Assembly: GCF_030209175.1 (NCBI RefSeq)
Contig: NZ_JARVSM010000001.1
Location: 62,001-126,000, forward strand
From: Pseudomonas sp. efr-133-TYG-5
GTDB lineage: Bacteria > Pseudomonadota > Gammaproteobacteria > Pseudomonadales > Pseudomonadaceae
Length of the DNA stretch: 64,000 nucleotides
Direction: 5' to 3'
The position numbers were made by a program, and so were the translations under genes. Numbering within the stretch: the stretch's first letter is position 1; every line of letters starts with the position of its first letter. This document shows positions 44,228 to 53,644 of the stretch, piece by piece. Below the pieces are notes generated by a model. It did not search any database, was not told the DNA's origin, and saw only the letters and a program-made list of their open reading frames with translations.

Positions 44228-45435
44228 AATCGCCAGACAGCGACATTGGTCAGGCAACACCCACGCCGAAGCCGAAGACGAACCAGCGGTGGTTTCCTTC
44301 TATATTTAAGAGGTGCATACGGAGCCCGCAGCGAATGAAGTCTTTAAAGTATTATGAAAAAAATCGACGCGCCACATGGTTGGAGTTGTTTTTTGACCTG
44401 ATTTTTGTTGTTGCAATTGGCAAGGTAACGCATATTCTCGGGCATGTTCACGAAGAGCACTTTGAGCCGGAGCAGTTATGGACATTTTTGCTGCTTTTTG
44501 TCCCGTTATGGTGGGTCTGGTCTAGTCACACGATTTACTCCAACAGGTTTGACTCAGACAGTAGTCCTCACCGTTTGGCAACATTATTTATGATGTTGCT
44601 GCTAATAGTACTATCCGCACTTATTGGGGGAGCGATAGAAGCAAACTATCCGCTGGTGATTGCTTGCTATTCTGGTATACGTATCATCATCAGTATTATG
44701 TATATTTCGTCCAGAAGTAAGCTCAATCACCGTGGCGAGTTTTCTTCCAGACTCGGCTTCGCCCTATTGGCTAGCGCGGTTATTAGTCTTTCATCCATTT
44801 TTTTTGACCCGCCTATCCGTTACTTTGTCGCTTACTTTGGGATTTTTCTCGATGTTCTATTTCCTGTATTTGTTTGGGGTAAACTAAAGCCGTTGCCAGC
44901 ACATACAGAACACTTGATTGAACGACTAGGCTTGCTCACCCTCATCTTATTGGGCGAGTCAGTAATAAGCCTTTCTGCGGGATTATCCGACAATATATGG
45001 GATCGTTATAATGTGATGACGGCAATCACCGGATTTGTCATGATTTGCAGTATCTGGTGGATCTATTTTGACAGCTTTTACCTGTTGAGCAAAAATGAAA
45101 GTAGCATGAGTGGGCACTCATTGATCTATTCGCACCTTTTTCTATTTATGGGATTGGCACTCCTCGCCAATTTGATCAAGCATGCGATTTTGAATGATAT
45201 TGTGATGCTTGATTTTCAGGTTATGTCAATTATCGGCATGACCTTATTTTTTCTGGGTAAACAATATGGTTATTTTGTAGCCGTGCCAATAATAAGAAAA
45301 TACATAATACAAAACACTTTGATCGTATTGTCGTTGAGTGGGTTGGTTATATTCCTACCCCGCGTCGAGTACATCTTGGCCGGCCTGACAGCGACCATGA
45401 TCTGTTATGTTTTCCTGAATTTCAGATATCGTTAA
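44224..45435 (+). CDS. ltrA: LtrA-family (low temperature requirement A) membrane protein
   Basis: The 403-residue integral membrane protein has about 10-12 hydrophobic helices and the LtrA signature WLELFFDLIFVVAIGKVTHIL, then LLFVPLWWVWSSHTIYSNRFDSD and HLIERLGLLTLILLGESVISLS. LtrA proteins are of unknown function, first linked to growth at low temperature in Listeria. The GTG 44224 start overlaps the dsbA-like stop (GTGA); ATG 44335 would start at the conserved part and may be the true one. The gene is visibly AT-richer than its neighbours, which suggests transfer. Confidence 0.88.
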   Translation: MKSPDSDIGQATPTPKPKTNQRWFPSIFKRCIRSPQRMKSLKYYEKNRRATWLELFFDLIFVVAIGKVTHILGHVHEEHFEPEQLWTFLLLFVPLWWVWSSHTIYSNRFDSDSSPHRLATLFMMLLLIVLSALIGGAIEANYPLVIACYSGIRIIISIMYISSRSKLNHRGEFSSRLGFALLASAVISLSSIFFDPPIRYFVAYFGIFLDVLFPVFVWGKLKPLPAHTEHLIERLGLLTLILLGESVISLSAGLSDNIWDRYNVMTAITGFVMICSIWWIYFDSFYLLSKNESSMSGHSLIYSHLFLFMGLALLANLIKHAILNDIVMLDFQVMSIIGMTLFFLGKQYGYFVAVPIIRKYIIQNTLIVLSLSGLVIFLPRVEYILAGLTATMICYVFLNFRYR

Positions 45436-45654
45436 GTCTTTATTTCAGGCTTCAGGTTGGGAAAAGTGATCAAGCGGCTGACCTGCGGCTTACGCGCTGC
45501 CCACTACGTCATTCTCAATGTTCGTGCGCCACCTGCCGGTGGTCTCCTTGGGTTGGTAATCCTGATATCGTCGACCATAGTTAAGAATCGGATGCCCCTT
45601 GTGGCTATCATGACCTGATAGCGCCAGCCGCACCGTAACAACAGGAGCCACGTC

Positions 45655-45957
45655 ATGGTCAAGGTAGCGTTGTTCGTTCGTCTGGAAGCAAAACCCGGGA
45701 AAGAAAAAGAGGTAGAGAGCTTTCTCTTGAGTGGCCTTCCATTAGTGGAGGAAGAACCAGCCACGACGGCTTGGTTCGGAATTCGCTTGGGGCCTTCCAC
45801 CTTTGGCATATTTGACGCGTTCCCGGATGAAGCAGGGCGGCAGGCTCATCTTTCGGGAAAGGTCGCAGCGGCGCTTATGGCAAAGTCTGCCGAGCTGTTT
45901 GCCGAGCCGCCATCAATTGAGAAGGTTGAAGTCCTTGCGGCCAAACTACCCGGCTAA
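45655..45957 (+). CDS. Antibiotic biosynthesis monooxygenase (ABM) domain protein
   Basis: The 100-residue ferredoxin-like protein starts at ATG 45655 after an aacaggagc site. It has KVALFVRLEAKPGKEKEVESFL, an EPATTAWFGIRLGPSTFGIFDAF strand pair and an AAKLPG end, the pattern of small ABM-domain proteins. Such proteins act as cofactor-free quinol oxygenases or stress proteins; activity here is not shown. A degraded copy of its 3' end lies at 19746-19818. Confidence 0.88.
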   Translation: MVKVALFVRLEAKPGKEKEVESFLLSGLPLVEEEPATTAWFGIRLGPSTFGIFDAFPDEAGRQAHLSGKVAAALMAKSAELFAEPPSIEKVEVLAAKLPG

Positions 45958-46199
45958 GCAAGCCCAACCAGGCACTCCGACCAACGTTCCTGCAGCCCCT
46001 TTGCAGCGTCAGGAACGCGGCTGAGTTTGCCCGCTCACCGATGCGTTATGGGTTTGGGGGCAAGGCGGGCTATGGCATCCTGATCCACGCTACCCAGGTA
46101 TTGATCAGTCGCAGCGCAGAATGTGAACATCAAGTTGGCAGCGGTTGACTGCTTCTCGAGAATCATCTATTGGCCGAGAGCTACCGTTCACGGCTGACC
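45958..46199. repeat. Intergenic region carrying a dispersed imperfect repeat at its end
   Basis: No gene is supported. From about 46147, GACTGCTTCTCGAGAATC and CTATTGGCCGAGAGCTACC, followed by TTCGCCAGAAGCAGACGTTATT at 46204-46225, belong to the same decayed hairpin-forming repeat as at 25039 and 26192. Confidence 0.4.
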
Positions 46200-46508
46200 G
46201 TTGTTCGCCAGAAGCAGACGTTATTACCCGGGTAAAACAAGGTATTCGCGGCGTATCAAGCAAAATGATCAGGTCGGCATGGGCAGGGTCGAGTGTGCCC
46301 CGGGCATATTGCCGTCAGAAATCCAGGCCTCGGCAGTGATCGCTTCGCTGACGCGTAAGCGAATTTGCCCTGCATCGGGCTCGACCCAATCGGGCTCCCA
46401 AAAGATGGTATGCAGATGCACGCCATGAAGTTCGAGCCGCTCGCCCAAGGCGCGGGCGAGAGTAGTTCTACCGCTACCGGCATTGCCCAGAGTTGCAGTA
46501 CGTTGCAT
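46200..46508 (-). pseudogene. Adenylate-kinase-like / DNA topology modulation protein pseudogene (frameshift)
   Basis: From ATG 46508 the frame reads MQRTATLGNAGSGRTTLARAL...ERLELHGVHLHTIFWEPDW, as in FlaR/adenylate-kinase-like proteins, then DGNM. Here the frame slips: the next frame gives YARGTLDPAHADLIILLDTP and RIPCFTRVI, the expected continuation. The rest of the gene is gone. The P-loop reads GNAGSGRTT, with Arg in place of the usual Lys. The repeat element at the 3' end may have caused the loss. Confidence 0.75.
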
Positions 46509-46612
46509 GCGCACGTCCTGTCCCAGAAAAAGCCGGCGATTGTGCGGGATCGACTGGGCAATTAACGTTTGACCAGAAGCAACCTGCCGCGGAGCACTTC
46601 TTCCACAGTGCA

Positions 46613-47749
46613 TCAGCGCCTACCAGTCCGAGTGCTCACATCCACCCACACGGCCAACACCAGAATGCTGCCCTTGACGATCATCTGCCAGTAACTGTCG
46701 ACGTCGAGCATCGACATGCCGTTGTCCAGGCTGGTGATGACCAGCGCGCCGAGGAGGGCGCCGTAGACGGTGCCGACGCCGCCGCGCATGGAGGTGCCGC
46801 CGATAAAGCAGGCGGCAATGGCGTCGAGTTCGCCCATGCTGCCGGCCGAGGGCGAACCCGCGGCCAGGCGGGCGGTGTTGACCACGCCGGCGAGGGCGCA
46901 CATCACGCCCATGATCCCGAAAATCCACAGCTTCACGGCTTGCACATTGATACCCGACAGGCGCGTCGCTTCCATGTTGCTGCCCACGGAATAAACGCGC
47001 CGGCCGAACACGGTCTGGCTGGTCACGTAGCTGAACCCGCCCAGCAGCACCAGCAGAAGCAGGACCGGCACGGGAATACCATCGTAGCTGTTGAGCGTCT
47101 GGACGAAGCCGGCCAGCACCGCGCCGATCAACAGCACACGGACGACGTCACGCACCAGTGAGTGTGCCGCCAGGCCGTGAAGGGCGCGATTGCGCCGTTG
47201 CTTCCAGGTCAGACATACCGTCAGGGCGAACAACAGCAGGCCCAGGCCCGTGCCGATCGTGTGAGGCAGATAACCCTGGCCAATGTAGACGAGTTCAGGC
47301 GATACCGGGGCGATGGTCGTGCCGCCGGTAATCCCCAGCAAAATGCCCCGGAAAGCCAGCATGCCCCCCAATCCGACGATGAACGACGGAATGCGCAGAT
47401 AGGCCGCCATGTAGCCGTTGGCGAGGCCGATCAGCAGCCCGCACACCACGACAAGGCTCAGGTTCGCCAGCAGCGGTATGTGGTAGACAACGTCGAGAAT
47501 GGCTGCCACCCCACCGAGCAAGCCCAGCAACGAGCCGACCGACAGATCGATCTCGCCGCTGATGATCACCAGTACCATGCCGCAGGCGAGAATCCCGGTA
47601 ATGGACATCTGGCGCAGCAGATTGGAGAGGTTGCGCGGTGTCAGGAACCCGCCCTCGGTCTGCCAACTGAAGAACAGCCAGATAAACGCCACGGCAAACA
47701 CCAGCGCGAGCATTTTGTAGCGGGTGAAGAGTTGTTTGACCTGATTCAT
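46613..47749 (-). CDS. xylH: D-xylose ABC transporter permease XylH
   Basis: The 378-residue inner-membrane protein has about ten helices and the sugar-permease motifs of the RbsC/XylH group: ISGEIDLSVGSLLGLLGGVAA, then RIPSFIVGLGGMLAFRGILLGITGG and AIAACFIGGTSMRGGVGTVYGALLGALVI. It forms the membrane channel for the XylF-XylG system. Its start (ATG 47749) directly abuts the xylG stop codon, so the two are co-translated. It is the last gene of the minus-strand xyl cluster. Confidence 0.93.
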   Translation of the reverse strand: MNQVKQLFTRYKMLALVFAVAFIWLFFSWQTEGGFLTPRNLSNLLRQMSITGILACGMVLVIISGEIDLSVGSLLGLLGGVAAILDVVYHIPLLANLSLVVVCGLLIGLANGYMAAYLRIPSFIVGLGGMLAFRGILLGITGGTTIAPVSPELVYIGQGYLPHTIGTGLGLLLFALTVCLTWKQRRNRALHGLAAHSLVRDVVRVLLIGAVLAGFVQTLNSYDGIPVPVLLLLVLLGGFSYVTSQTVFGRRVYSVGSNMEATRLSGINVQAVKLWIFGIMGVMCALAGVVNTARLAAGSPSAGSMGELDAIAACFIGGTSMRGGVGTVYGALLGALVITSLDNGMSMLDVDSYWQMIVKGSILVLAVWVDVSTRTGRR

Positions 47750-49306
47750 TTACGCGGATTTCCGATCATTATTGTTATGGCCATCAGGCTGGCTGAGTGC
47801 GGCGGCGAGCAGCTGTTCCTGGGTGAGTCCTTGGTTGATGAAGTCGCCACGCAACTGGCCTTCACCGATCACCAGGACGCGGTCGGAAACGCCGAGTACT
47901 TCCGCCAGTTCCGAGGAAACCATGATGATCGACACGCCTTCGGCTGCCAGTGCTCCCATCAGCTTGTAGATCTCGTACTTGGCACCGACATCCACGCCTC
48001 GGGTGGGCTCATCGAGAATCAGCACCCGCGGTTTGGCCAGCAGCATCTTCGCCAGCACGGCTTTTTGTTGATTGCCACCGGACAGACTGGTGATCGGCAG
48101 GAACGGACTCGCGGTCTTGAGGTGCAGGCGCGAAATTTCCCGATCGATGCTGCCCAGTTCGGCTTCGGCATCGATGCGGGTCAGTTTCGCGTAACGGTCC
48201 AGCACGGTCAGGGTGATGTTCTGACCGACGCCCAGGTCTGGAATGATGCCCTGGCGCTTGCGGTCCTCGGGTACCAGGCACAGGCCGGCGCGGATGGATT
48301 TGAGCGGCGTGCGTGTGTCGATGAGCTGGCCTTGCAGCCAGACTTCGCCTTCGTGGCGGCCGGGGTAGGCGCCGAACAGGGCTGTCACCAGTTCGGTGCG
48401 GCCTGCACCGACCAGTCCGGCGATGCCGAGGATTTCCCCGCGCTTGAGGCTGAACGAAATATCGTCGACCCGTTTGCGCCTGGGGTTGTCGACGTCGTAG
48501 CAGGTGATGTGGCGAGCCTCGAAAATCACCTCGCCAATGGCGTGTGGCGTGGTGGGGTAGAGGTTGCTCATTTCCCGCCCGACCATCTGACTGATGATCT
48601 GTGGAATATCCATGTCCGCCATGGCGGTCGTGGCGATGTGTTTGCCGTCGCGGATCACCGAAATGGTGTCGCACACCGCGGCCACTTCATCGAGCTTGTG
48701 GGAGATGTAGACGCAGGCGACACCCTTGGTTTTGAGCTCGCGGATGATGTCCAGCAACACCTCGATTTCCGAACGGGTCAGGGCCGATGAAGGTTCGTCG
48801 AGGATCAGCAGGCGCGCGCGTTTGTTCAGGGCCTTGGCGATTTCCACCAGTTGCTGATAGCCGCCGCCGTACTGCGAAACCGGCAGCGACACGTTCATGT
48901 CCGGCACTTTCAGTTCACGCATCAGGGCTTCGGCGCGGTGGATCATCGCCGGGTAATTCATCCGTCCACCGGGCAGCGTCAGCTCATGGCCCATGAAAAT
49001 GTTCTCGGCCACCGACAGGTCGGGAACCAGCGTCAGCTCCTGGTGAATGATGACGATGCCGGCGGCTTCCGTTTCGCGGATCGATTGCGCCTTGAGCGGT
49101 TGACCGTCCCAGAGGATTTCACCGTCCCAGGTGCCATGCGGATAGACGGCGGAAAGGATCTTCATCAGCGTGGACTTGCCGGCGCCATTCTCGCCGCACA
49201 GCCCGAGGCACTCACCCGGCCTGACCTTGAGGTCGATGCCATTGAGTGCTTTGACACCGCCGAAGGTTTTGACGATACCGTTCATTTGCAGCAGATAGTC
49301 GGACAT
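47750..49306 (-). CDS. xylG: D-xylose ABC transporter ATP-binding protein XylG
   Basis: The 518-residue protein has two ABC ATPase domains. The first has Walker [10 protein letters not shown] and LDEPSSALT. The second has [15 protein letters not shown] and [15 protein letters not shown], with the usual degenerate Walker A of sugar-type duplicated ATPases ([10 protein letters not shown]). It energises xylose uptake through XylH. ATG 49306 starts the conserved [23 protein letters not shown] sits between this gene and xylF. Confidence 0.94.
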   Translation of the reverse strand: MSDYLLQMNGIVKTFGGVKALNGIDLKVRPGECLGLCGENGAGKSTLMKILSAVYPHGTWDGEILWDGQPLKAQSIRETEAAGIVIIHQELTLVPDLSVAENIFMGHELTLPGGRMNYPAMIHRAEALMRELKVPDMNVSLPVSQYGGGYQQLVEIAKALNKRARLLILDEPSSALTRSEIEVLLDIIRELKTKGVACVYISHKLDEVAAVCDTISVIRDGKHIATTAMADMDIPQIISQMVGREMSNLYPTTPHAIGEVIFEARHITCYDVDNPRRKRVDDISFSLKRGEILGIAGLVGAGRTELVTALFGAYPGRHEGEVWLQGQLIDTRTPLKSIRAGLCLVPEDRKRQGIIPDLGVGQNITLTVLDRYAKLTRIDAEAELGSIDREISRLHLKTASPFLPITSLSGGNQQKAVLAKMLLAKPRVLILDEPTRGVDVGAKYEIYKLMGALAAEGVSIIMVSSELAEVLGVSDRVLVIGEGQLRGDFINQGLTQEQLLAAALSQPDGHNNNDRKSA

Positions 49307-49349
49307 GGAGAGGGCTCGCATACCAAAGACTCATGTGGCACTCATCTTT

Positions 49350-49436
49350 GTGGGAGCGAGCCTGCTCGCGAAGGCGCCAGTACATTCAAGCGCGATACAG
49401 GCCAAACACCGTCTTCGCGAGCAGGCTCGCTCCCAC
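49350..49436. repeat. REPIN (two inverted REP sequences) between xylF and xylG
   Basis: TGTGGGAGCGAGCCTGCTCG with its following bases at 49350-49375 is repeated inverted as CTTCGCGAGCAGGCTCGCTC plus CCACA at 49413-49436. This is the typical REP doublet of P. fluorescens. In the mRNA it forms a long stem. Confidence 0.92.
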
Positions 49437-49470
49437 AAGGGTTTCGCATAACCAGGGATCAATGCCTGGG

Positions 49471-50472
49471 TTACTGTCCAGCGATCTGCGCCTTGGTGTA
49501 GAAGCCATCCTGTTCCAGCAGGTCGATGTTGTCCTTGGTCAACGGCGTCGGGGTGAGCAGGATGGTGTCGACTTTTTTGCTGCCATTGTCGTACTGCGAG
49601 CTGTAGGCGGGCTTCTCGTTCCGCGCCAGTTGTACCGAGAGCTTGGCGGCTTCGGAGGCGATGAGTTTCAGTGGTTTGTACACGGTCATGGTTTGCGTGC
49701 CGGCGATCACCCGCTTGACCGCTGCGAGGTCTGCGTCCTGCCCGGAAATCGGCACCTTGCCAGCCAGTTGCTGAGCGGCCAGTGCCTGGATGGCGCCGCC
49801 TGCCGTGGCGTCGTTGGAGGCGACGATGCCATCGATTTTGTTGTCGTTGCGGGTCAGGGCGTTTTCAACAATGCTCAGCGCTTCGGTAGGGTTCCATTCC
49901 TTGACCCATTGTTGGCCGACGATCTTGATATCGCCCTTGTCGATGGCCGGTTGCAGCACTTTCATCTGACCTTCACGCAGGACTTTGGCGTTGTTGTCAG
50001 TGGGCGCACCACCGAGCAGAAAGTAATTACCCTTGGGCGCTGCATTCAGCACGCCGCTGGCCTGCATCTCGCCGACCTTTTCATTATCGAAGGAAATGTA
50101 GGCGTCGATATCGGCATTGAGGATCAGGCGGTCATAGGACACGACCTTGATCCCGGCTTTCTTCGCTTCGGCCACCGCATTGGTCAGCACCGTGGCGTTG
50201 AACGGCACGATGACGATGACATCGACGCCACGGGAAATGAGGTTTTCGATTTGCGAGATCTGCTTTTGCTCGTTGGCATCTGCAGACTGAACGAAAACCT
50301 TGGCGTCCATTTTCTCCGCCGCCGCCACGAAGTAATCGCGGTCACGCGACCAGCGTTCCAGGCGCAGATCATCAATGGAGAAGCCGATTTTCGGGTGGGC
50401 AGCATCGGCCATTACCGGTAGCGACAGCAGCGCCAGGGCGCTGGCCAATAGCGCGCGTTTTACATTGTTCAT
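49471..50472 (-). CDS. xylF: D-xylose ABC transporter substrate-binding protein XylF
   Basis: The 333-residue periplasmic protein has a signal peptide (KRALLASALALLSLPVMADA) and the XylF pattern: IGFSIDDLRLERWSRDRDYFVAAAEKM, then RGVDVIVIVPFNATVLTNAV, SYDRLI and VASNDATAGGAIQALA, GQDADLAAVKRVIAGTQTMTVYKP. It binds xylose and delivers it to XylH. ATG 50472 follows 149 bp of gap after xylA. It sits before the REPIN, so its message may be more abundant than that of xylGH. Confidence 0.94.
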   Translation of the reverse strand: MNNVKRALLASALALLSLPVMADAAHPKIGFSIDDLRLERWSRDRDYFVAAAEKMDAKVFVQSADANEQKQISQIENLISRGVDVIVIVPFNATVLTNAVAEAKKAGIKVVSYDRLILNADIDAYISFDNEKVGEMQASGVLNAAPKGNYFLLGGAPTDNNAKVLREGQMKVLQPAIDKGDIKIVGQQWVKEWNPTEALSIVENALTRNDNKIDGIVASNDATAGGAIQALAAQQLAGKVPISGQDADLAAVKRVIAGTQTMTVYKPLKLIASEAAKLSVQLARNEKPAYSSQYDNGSKKVDTILLTPTPLTKDNIDLLEQDGFYTKAQIAGQ

Positions 50473-50621
50473 TGTGGTGCGTCCTTTTATTTTTGTTGGA
50501 AAGACACTGCCTGACGATGAGTCTCGGGCTGGTAGAACTGTAGAGAATCGGTAGACGCAGCGCAGACAGATTTGTCGTGCGAATGTCACAGCGTTGTGGC
50601 GCCCGCAGACTCCGTTGGCGA

Positions 50622-51938
50622 TCAGCGATAGATGAAGCGATTGACGACGTTTTCGAGCATTTCCTGACGGCCGCTGACGGCTTGCGGATTCAGATCGTTG
50701 GCGAAGGCATGTTCGGCCAATGACTGGAGGTTGAATTCACCCTTCAGCACCGCCTGCCCGAACGGCTGCTGCCAGCCGGCGTAGCGTTGATCTTTGAGCT
50801 GCTGCAGCTGATCGTTCTGCACCATGGCAGCTGCGCGTTCCAGGGACTGGGCGAGGACATCCATGGCACCGACGTGACCATGAAACAGATCGATCTCATC
50901 GAGGCTCTGGCGGCGAACCTTGGAGTCGAAGTTGTACCCGCCATTCTTGAAGCCGCCGGCCTTGAGGATTTCATAGGTGGCCAGGGTCATTTCTTCGACG
51001 CTGTTGGGGAATTGATCGGTGTCCCAGCCGTTCTGCGGATCACCGCGGTTGGCATCGATACTGCCGAAAATACCCAGCGAGACGGCTGTTGCAATCTCGT
51101 GGTGAAAGCTATGACCGGCCAGGGTCGCGTGGTTGGCCTCGATGTTGACCTTGATTTCCTTTTCCAAACCGAACTGTTGGAGAAAACCGAACACGGTGGC
51201 GCTGTCGTAATCGTATTGGTGTTTGGTCGGCTCCTGCGGTTTGGGTTCGATCAGCAGGTCGCCTTGGAAACCGATCTTGTGCTTGTGTTCGACCACCATG
51301 CGCATGAAACGGCCCAGTTGTTCGCGTTCACGTTTCAAGTCGGTATTGAGCAGGGTTTCGTAGCCTTCGCGACCACCCCACAGCACGTAGTTGGAGCCCT
51401 TCAGGCGTTGGGTCGCGTTCATCGCGCTGAACACCTGCGCAGCGGCGAAGGCGAACACTTCGGGGTCCGGGTTGCTTGCTGCGCCGGCGGCAAAGCGCGG
51501 ATTGCTGAAGCAGTTGGCGGTGCCCCACAGCAGCTTGATCCCGCTTTGTTCCTGGTGTCGTTCCAGGTGATCAATCATCTGCGCGAAGTGGTTGCGATAC
51601 TCCTTCAGCGAGTTGCCTTCCGGGGCGACATCCGTGTCGTGAAAGCAGTAATAGTCGATGCCCAGTTTGGAGAAGAACTCGAACGCGGCATCGGCCTTGC
51701 CAATGGCCAACTCCATCGGGTCGCCGGCGTGTTGCCACGGACGCTTGAATGTTCCGGCGCCGAACACATCGGAACCCGGCCAGACGAAGGTGTGCCAATA
51801 GCAGGCGGCCATGCGCAGGTGTTCGCGCATGGGTTTGCCGAGGATGATTTTGTCGGCGTCGTAATGACGGAAGGCGAGGGGAGAGTCGCTGGCAGGGCCC
51901 TCGTAGCGAATCTTGTCGACATCGGGAAAGTACGGCAT
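50622..51938 (-). CDS. xylA: Xylose isomerase XylA
   Basis: The 438-residue TIM-barrel enzyme converts D-xylose to D-xylulose with two divalent metals. Landmarks are [17 protein letters not shown], the catalytic His region [29 protein letters not shown], and the metal-ligand stretch [20 protein letters not shown] 51938 ([14 protein letters not shown]) is the usual family start. It leads the minus-strand order xylA-xylF-xylG-xylH. No xylulokinase gene (xylB) is present next to it. Confidence 0.96.
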   Translation of the reverse strand: MPYFPDVDKIRYEGPASDSPLAFRHYDADKIILGKPMREHLRMAACYWHTFVWPGSDVFGAGTFKRPWQHAGDPMELAIGKADAAFEFFSKLGIDYYCFHDTDVAPEGNSLKEYRNHFAQMIDHLERHQEQSGIKLLWGTANCFSNPRFAAGAASNPDPEVFAFAAAQVFSAMNATQRLKGSNYVLWGGREGYETLLNTDLKREREQLGRFMRMVVEHKHKIGFQGDLLIEPKPQEPTKHQYDYDSATVFGFLQQFGLEKEIKVNIEANHATLAGHSFHHEIATAVSLGIFGSIDANRGDPQNGWDTDQFPNSVEEMTLATYEILKAGGFKNGGYNFDSKVRRQSLDEIDLFHGHVGAMDVLAQSLERAAAMVQNDQLQQLKDQRYAGWQQPFGQAVLKGEFNLQSLAEHAFANDLNPQAVSGRQEMLENVVNRFIYR

Positions 51939-52005
51939 TGGCAATGTCCTTGTTGTTCTTGGCGGTGGTTCGATACTAGCAACGGCCCTATGCCTGCTGA
52001 TTATG

Positions 52006-52032
52006 AAAATCACCAACGCGGGGTGCGATTTT
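52006..52032. promoter_or_regulatory. Imperfect inverted repeat in the xylA/xylR divergent region
   Basis: AAAATC-ACC (52006-52014) and GGT-GCGATTTT (52022-52032) form an imperfect dyad between xylA and xylR. It could be part of a XylR operator, but I base this on symmetry and position only. Confidence 0.35.
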
Positions 52033-52113
52033 GCGTATTGAGATTCGTCGTATGTACGCCTAGTCTGTGCAGACCGCCGCCGTGAGAAGGGGCTCGGAAC
52101 AAGCATAAAAACA

Positions 52114-53289
52114 ATGAAAACAGTACCGCCTGTTCACCGCATCGCACTGTTGTTCAACGGGAGCAAGATCTATGACCGGGGCATCATCAGTGGCATCGGC
52201 AACTATCTGAGCAGTACCCGTGCGTCCTGGGACCTGTTCCTGGAAGAGGATTTTCTCTGCCGGTTGAAAGGGATCGAGCGCTGGCAAGGTGACGGGATCA
52301 TTGCCGACTTCGACGATCCGCAGATTGGCGAGGCGCTGGCCGACATCAAGTTGCCGGTGGTGGCAGTGGGTGGCTCCTACCAGGATGAGCGCGCCTATCC
52401 GAAAGGCATTCCTTACGTCGCCACTGACAACAACGCACTGATCACCCTGGCTTACGAACACTTGATCGAGGCGGGGCTGCAACGTTTCGCCTGCTTCAGC
52501 CTGCCGGAAGCGCAAGCCAATCGTTGGGCCCAGGAACGGGAAAAATCCTTTCGCCAATTGATGCAACGTGACGGCTTGCACGCTGAGGTCTATCGCGGCA
52601 TGGGCACCAGTGCTCCGCTGTGGGACAGCGCCGTCGAACAGCTGATCGCCTGGCTGCAAAGCCTGCCCAAGCCGATCGGTATCATCGCCGTCAGTGACGC
52701 CCGCGCCCGGCAGTTGCTGCAAGCCTGCCTGACCGCCGGGATCGCCGTACCGGAGCAGGTGGCGTTGATCGGTATCGACAACGACCCCCTGACACGCAGC
52801 CTGACCCGGGTCCCCCTGAGTTCCGTTATCCAGGGCACCGAAACCATGGGCCGCACCGCCGCACAGTTACTTCACCAGATGCTGCACGGCATGCCGTCCA
52901 CGGGCACGCACATCCTGATTGCGCCTGATGCGATCAACGTGCAGGTGTCGAGTTTGCACCAGCCGTTGGGCAACCCCTACGTCATGCAAGCGCTGCTGTT
53001 TATCCGCCAATATGCCTGCCAGGGCATCAAGACGGCGCAGGTCGCGGCTTATGTCGGCGTGTCGCGCTCATCGCTGGAGGCGCACTTTCGCAATGTGCGA
53101 GGCTGCAGCGTGCACGACGAGATCCTGCGTTTCAAATTGGCGGCGGCCACCAGCGGGCTGGAGAACACTGACACCGCGATTGCGGACGTTGCCCGCAGTT
53201 GCGGTTTCAAATCCGCGCAGTATCTGCACACGGTCTTCCGTCGCGAGTTTGGATGTACGCCCCGTGAATATCAGCAGGGTGCGAGGTAA
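52114..53289 (+). CDS. xylR: Xylose operon activator XylR
   Basis: The 391-residue protein joins a LacI-type periplasmic-binding-like sensor ([50 protein letters not shown]) to a C-terminal AraC domain ([66 protein letters not shown]). This is the XylR architecture; it binds xylose and activates xyl genes. It diverges from xylA with 175 bp between them, the expected place for its operators. Confidence 0.95.
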   Translation: MKTVPPVHRIALLFNGSKIYDRGIISGIGNYLSSTRASWDLFLEEDFLCRLKGIERWQGDGIIADFDDPQIGEALADIKLPVVAVGGSYQDERAYPKGIPYVATDNNALITLAYEHLIEAGLQRFACFSLPEAQANRWAQEREKSFRQLMQRDGLHAEVYRGMGTSAPLWDSAVEQLIAWLQSLPKPIGIIAVSDARARQLLQACLTAGIAVPEQVALIGIDNDPLTRSLTRVPLSSVIQGTETMGRTAAQLLHQMLHGMPSTGTHILIAPDAINVQVSSLHQPLGNPYVMQALLFIRQYACQGIKTAQVAAYVGVSRSSLEAHFRNVRGCSVHDEILRFKLAAATSGLENTDTAIADVARSCGFKSAQYLHTVFRREFGCTPREYQQGAR

Positions 53290-53346
53290 TCGGCCAGATG
53301 CGCTCGTTATGACGATCCTGGGAAAACCGGAAAGGAGAGAGGGGCA

Positions 53347-53532
53347 ATGGACTTCATAATCGATGTGCTCGCCCATCGCATCGGCGTTTGTCTACTGGGC
53401 TTGCTGAGTGGCGGCCGTTTCAAGGGCGCGAGTGGTTTTGCCTGGGGCTGGGCAGTTGTCGTCGGGGGGCTGATTCTGCTCTCTCCATTCGCAGCTTTCA
53501 TAGCCTTGCTCATCTATATCAGTGGCTCGTGA
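53347..53532 (+). CDS. Small hydrophobic membrane protein
   Basis: The 61-residue protein starts at ATG 53347 after a strong ggaaaggagag site. It has two hydrophobic stretches (VLAHRIGVCLLGLLSGG and FAWGWAVVVGGLILLSPFAAFIALLIYI), so it is a small inner-membrane protein. I recognise no family. It follows xylR by 57 bp and may share its transcript, although no link to xylose is evident. Confidence 0.65.
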   Translation: MDFIIDVLAHRIGVCLLGLLSGGRFKGASGFAWGWAVVVGGLILLSPFAAFIALLIYISGS

Positions 53533-53548
53533 AATGATGTCTGCTCTA

Positions 53549-53592
53549 GCCGATTGCAGCCGCTTGTGACGGCAACAATCGGCCAGGAGCGG
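53549..53592. repeat. Imperfect inverted repeat of the dispersed intergenic type
   Basis: GCCGATTGCAGCCG and CGGCAACAATCGGCC form a stem, followed by AGGAGCGGA. It matches the GGCCGAT...AGAAGCGGAC family seen near 25039, 26192 and 46204. It can also act as a terminator hairpin for the small membrane-protein gene. Confidence 0.45.
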
Positions 53593-53644
53593 AGAGTCTC
53601 TGCCGTTGCGAGTAGCGCATCCCCCGACAATGCTCTAGTCGGTG

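Noticed and set aside
47162..48790. 542-codon plus-strand frame across xylH and xylG
   Set aside because: It is antisense to two well-defined transporter genes.
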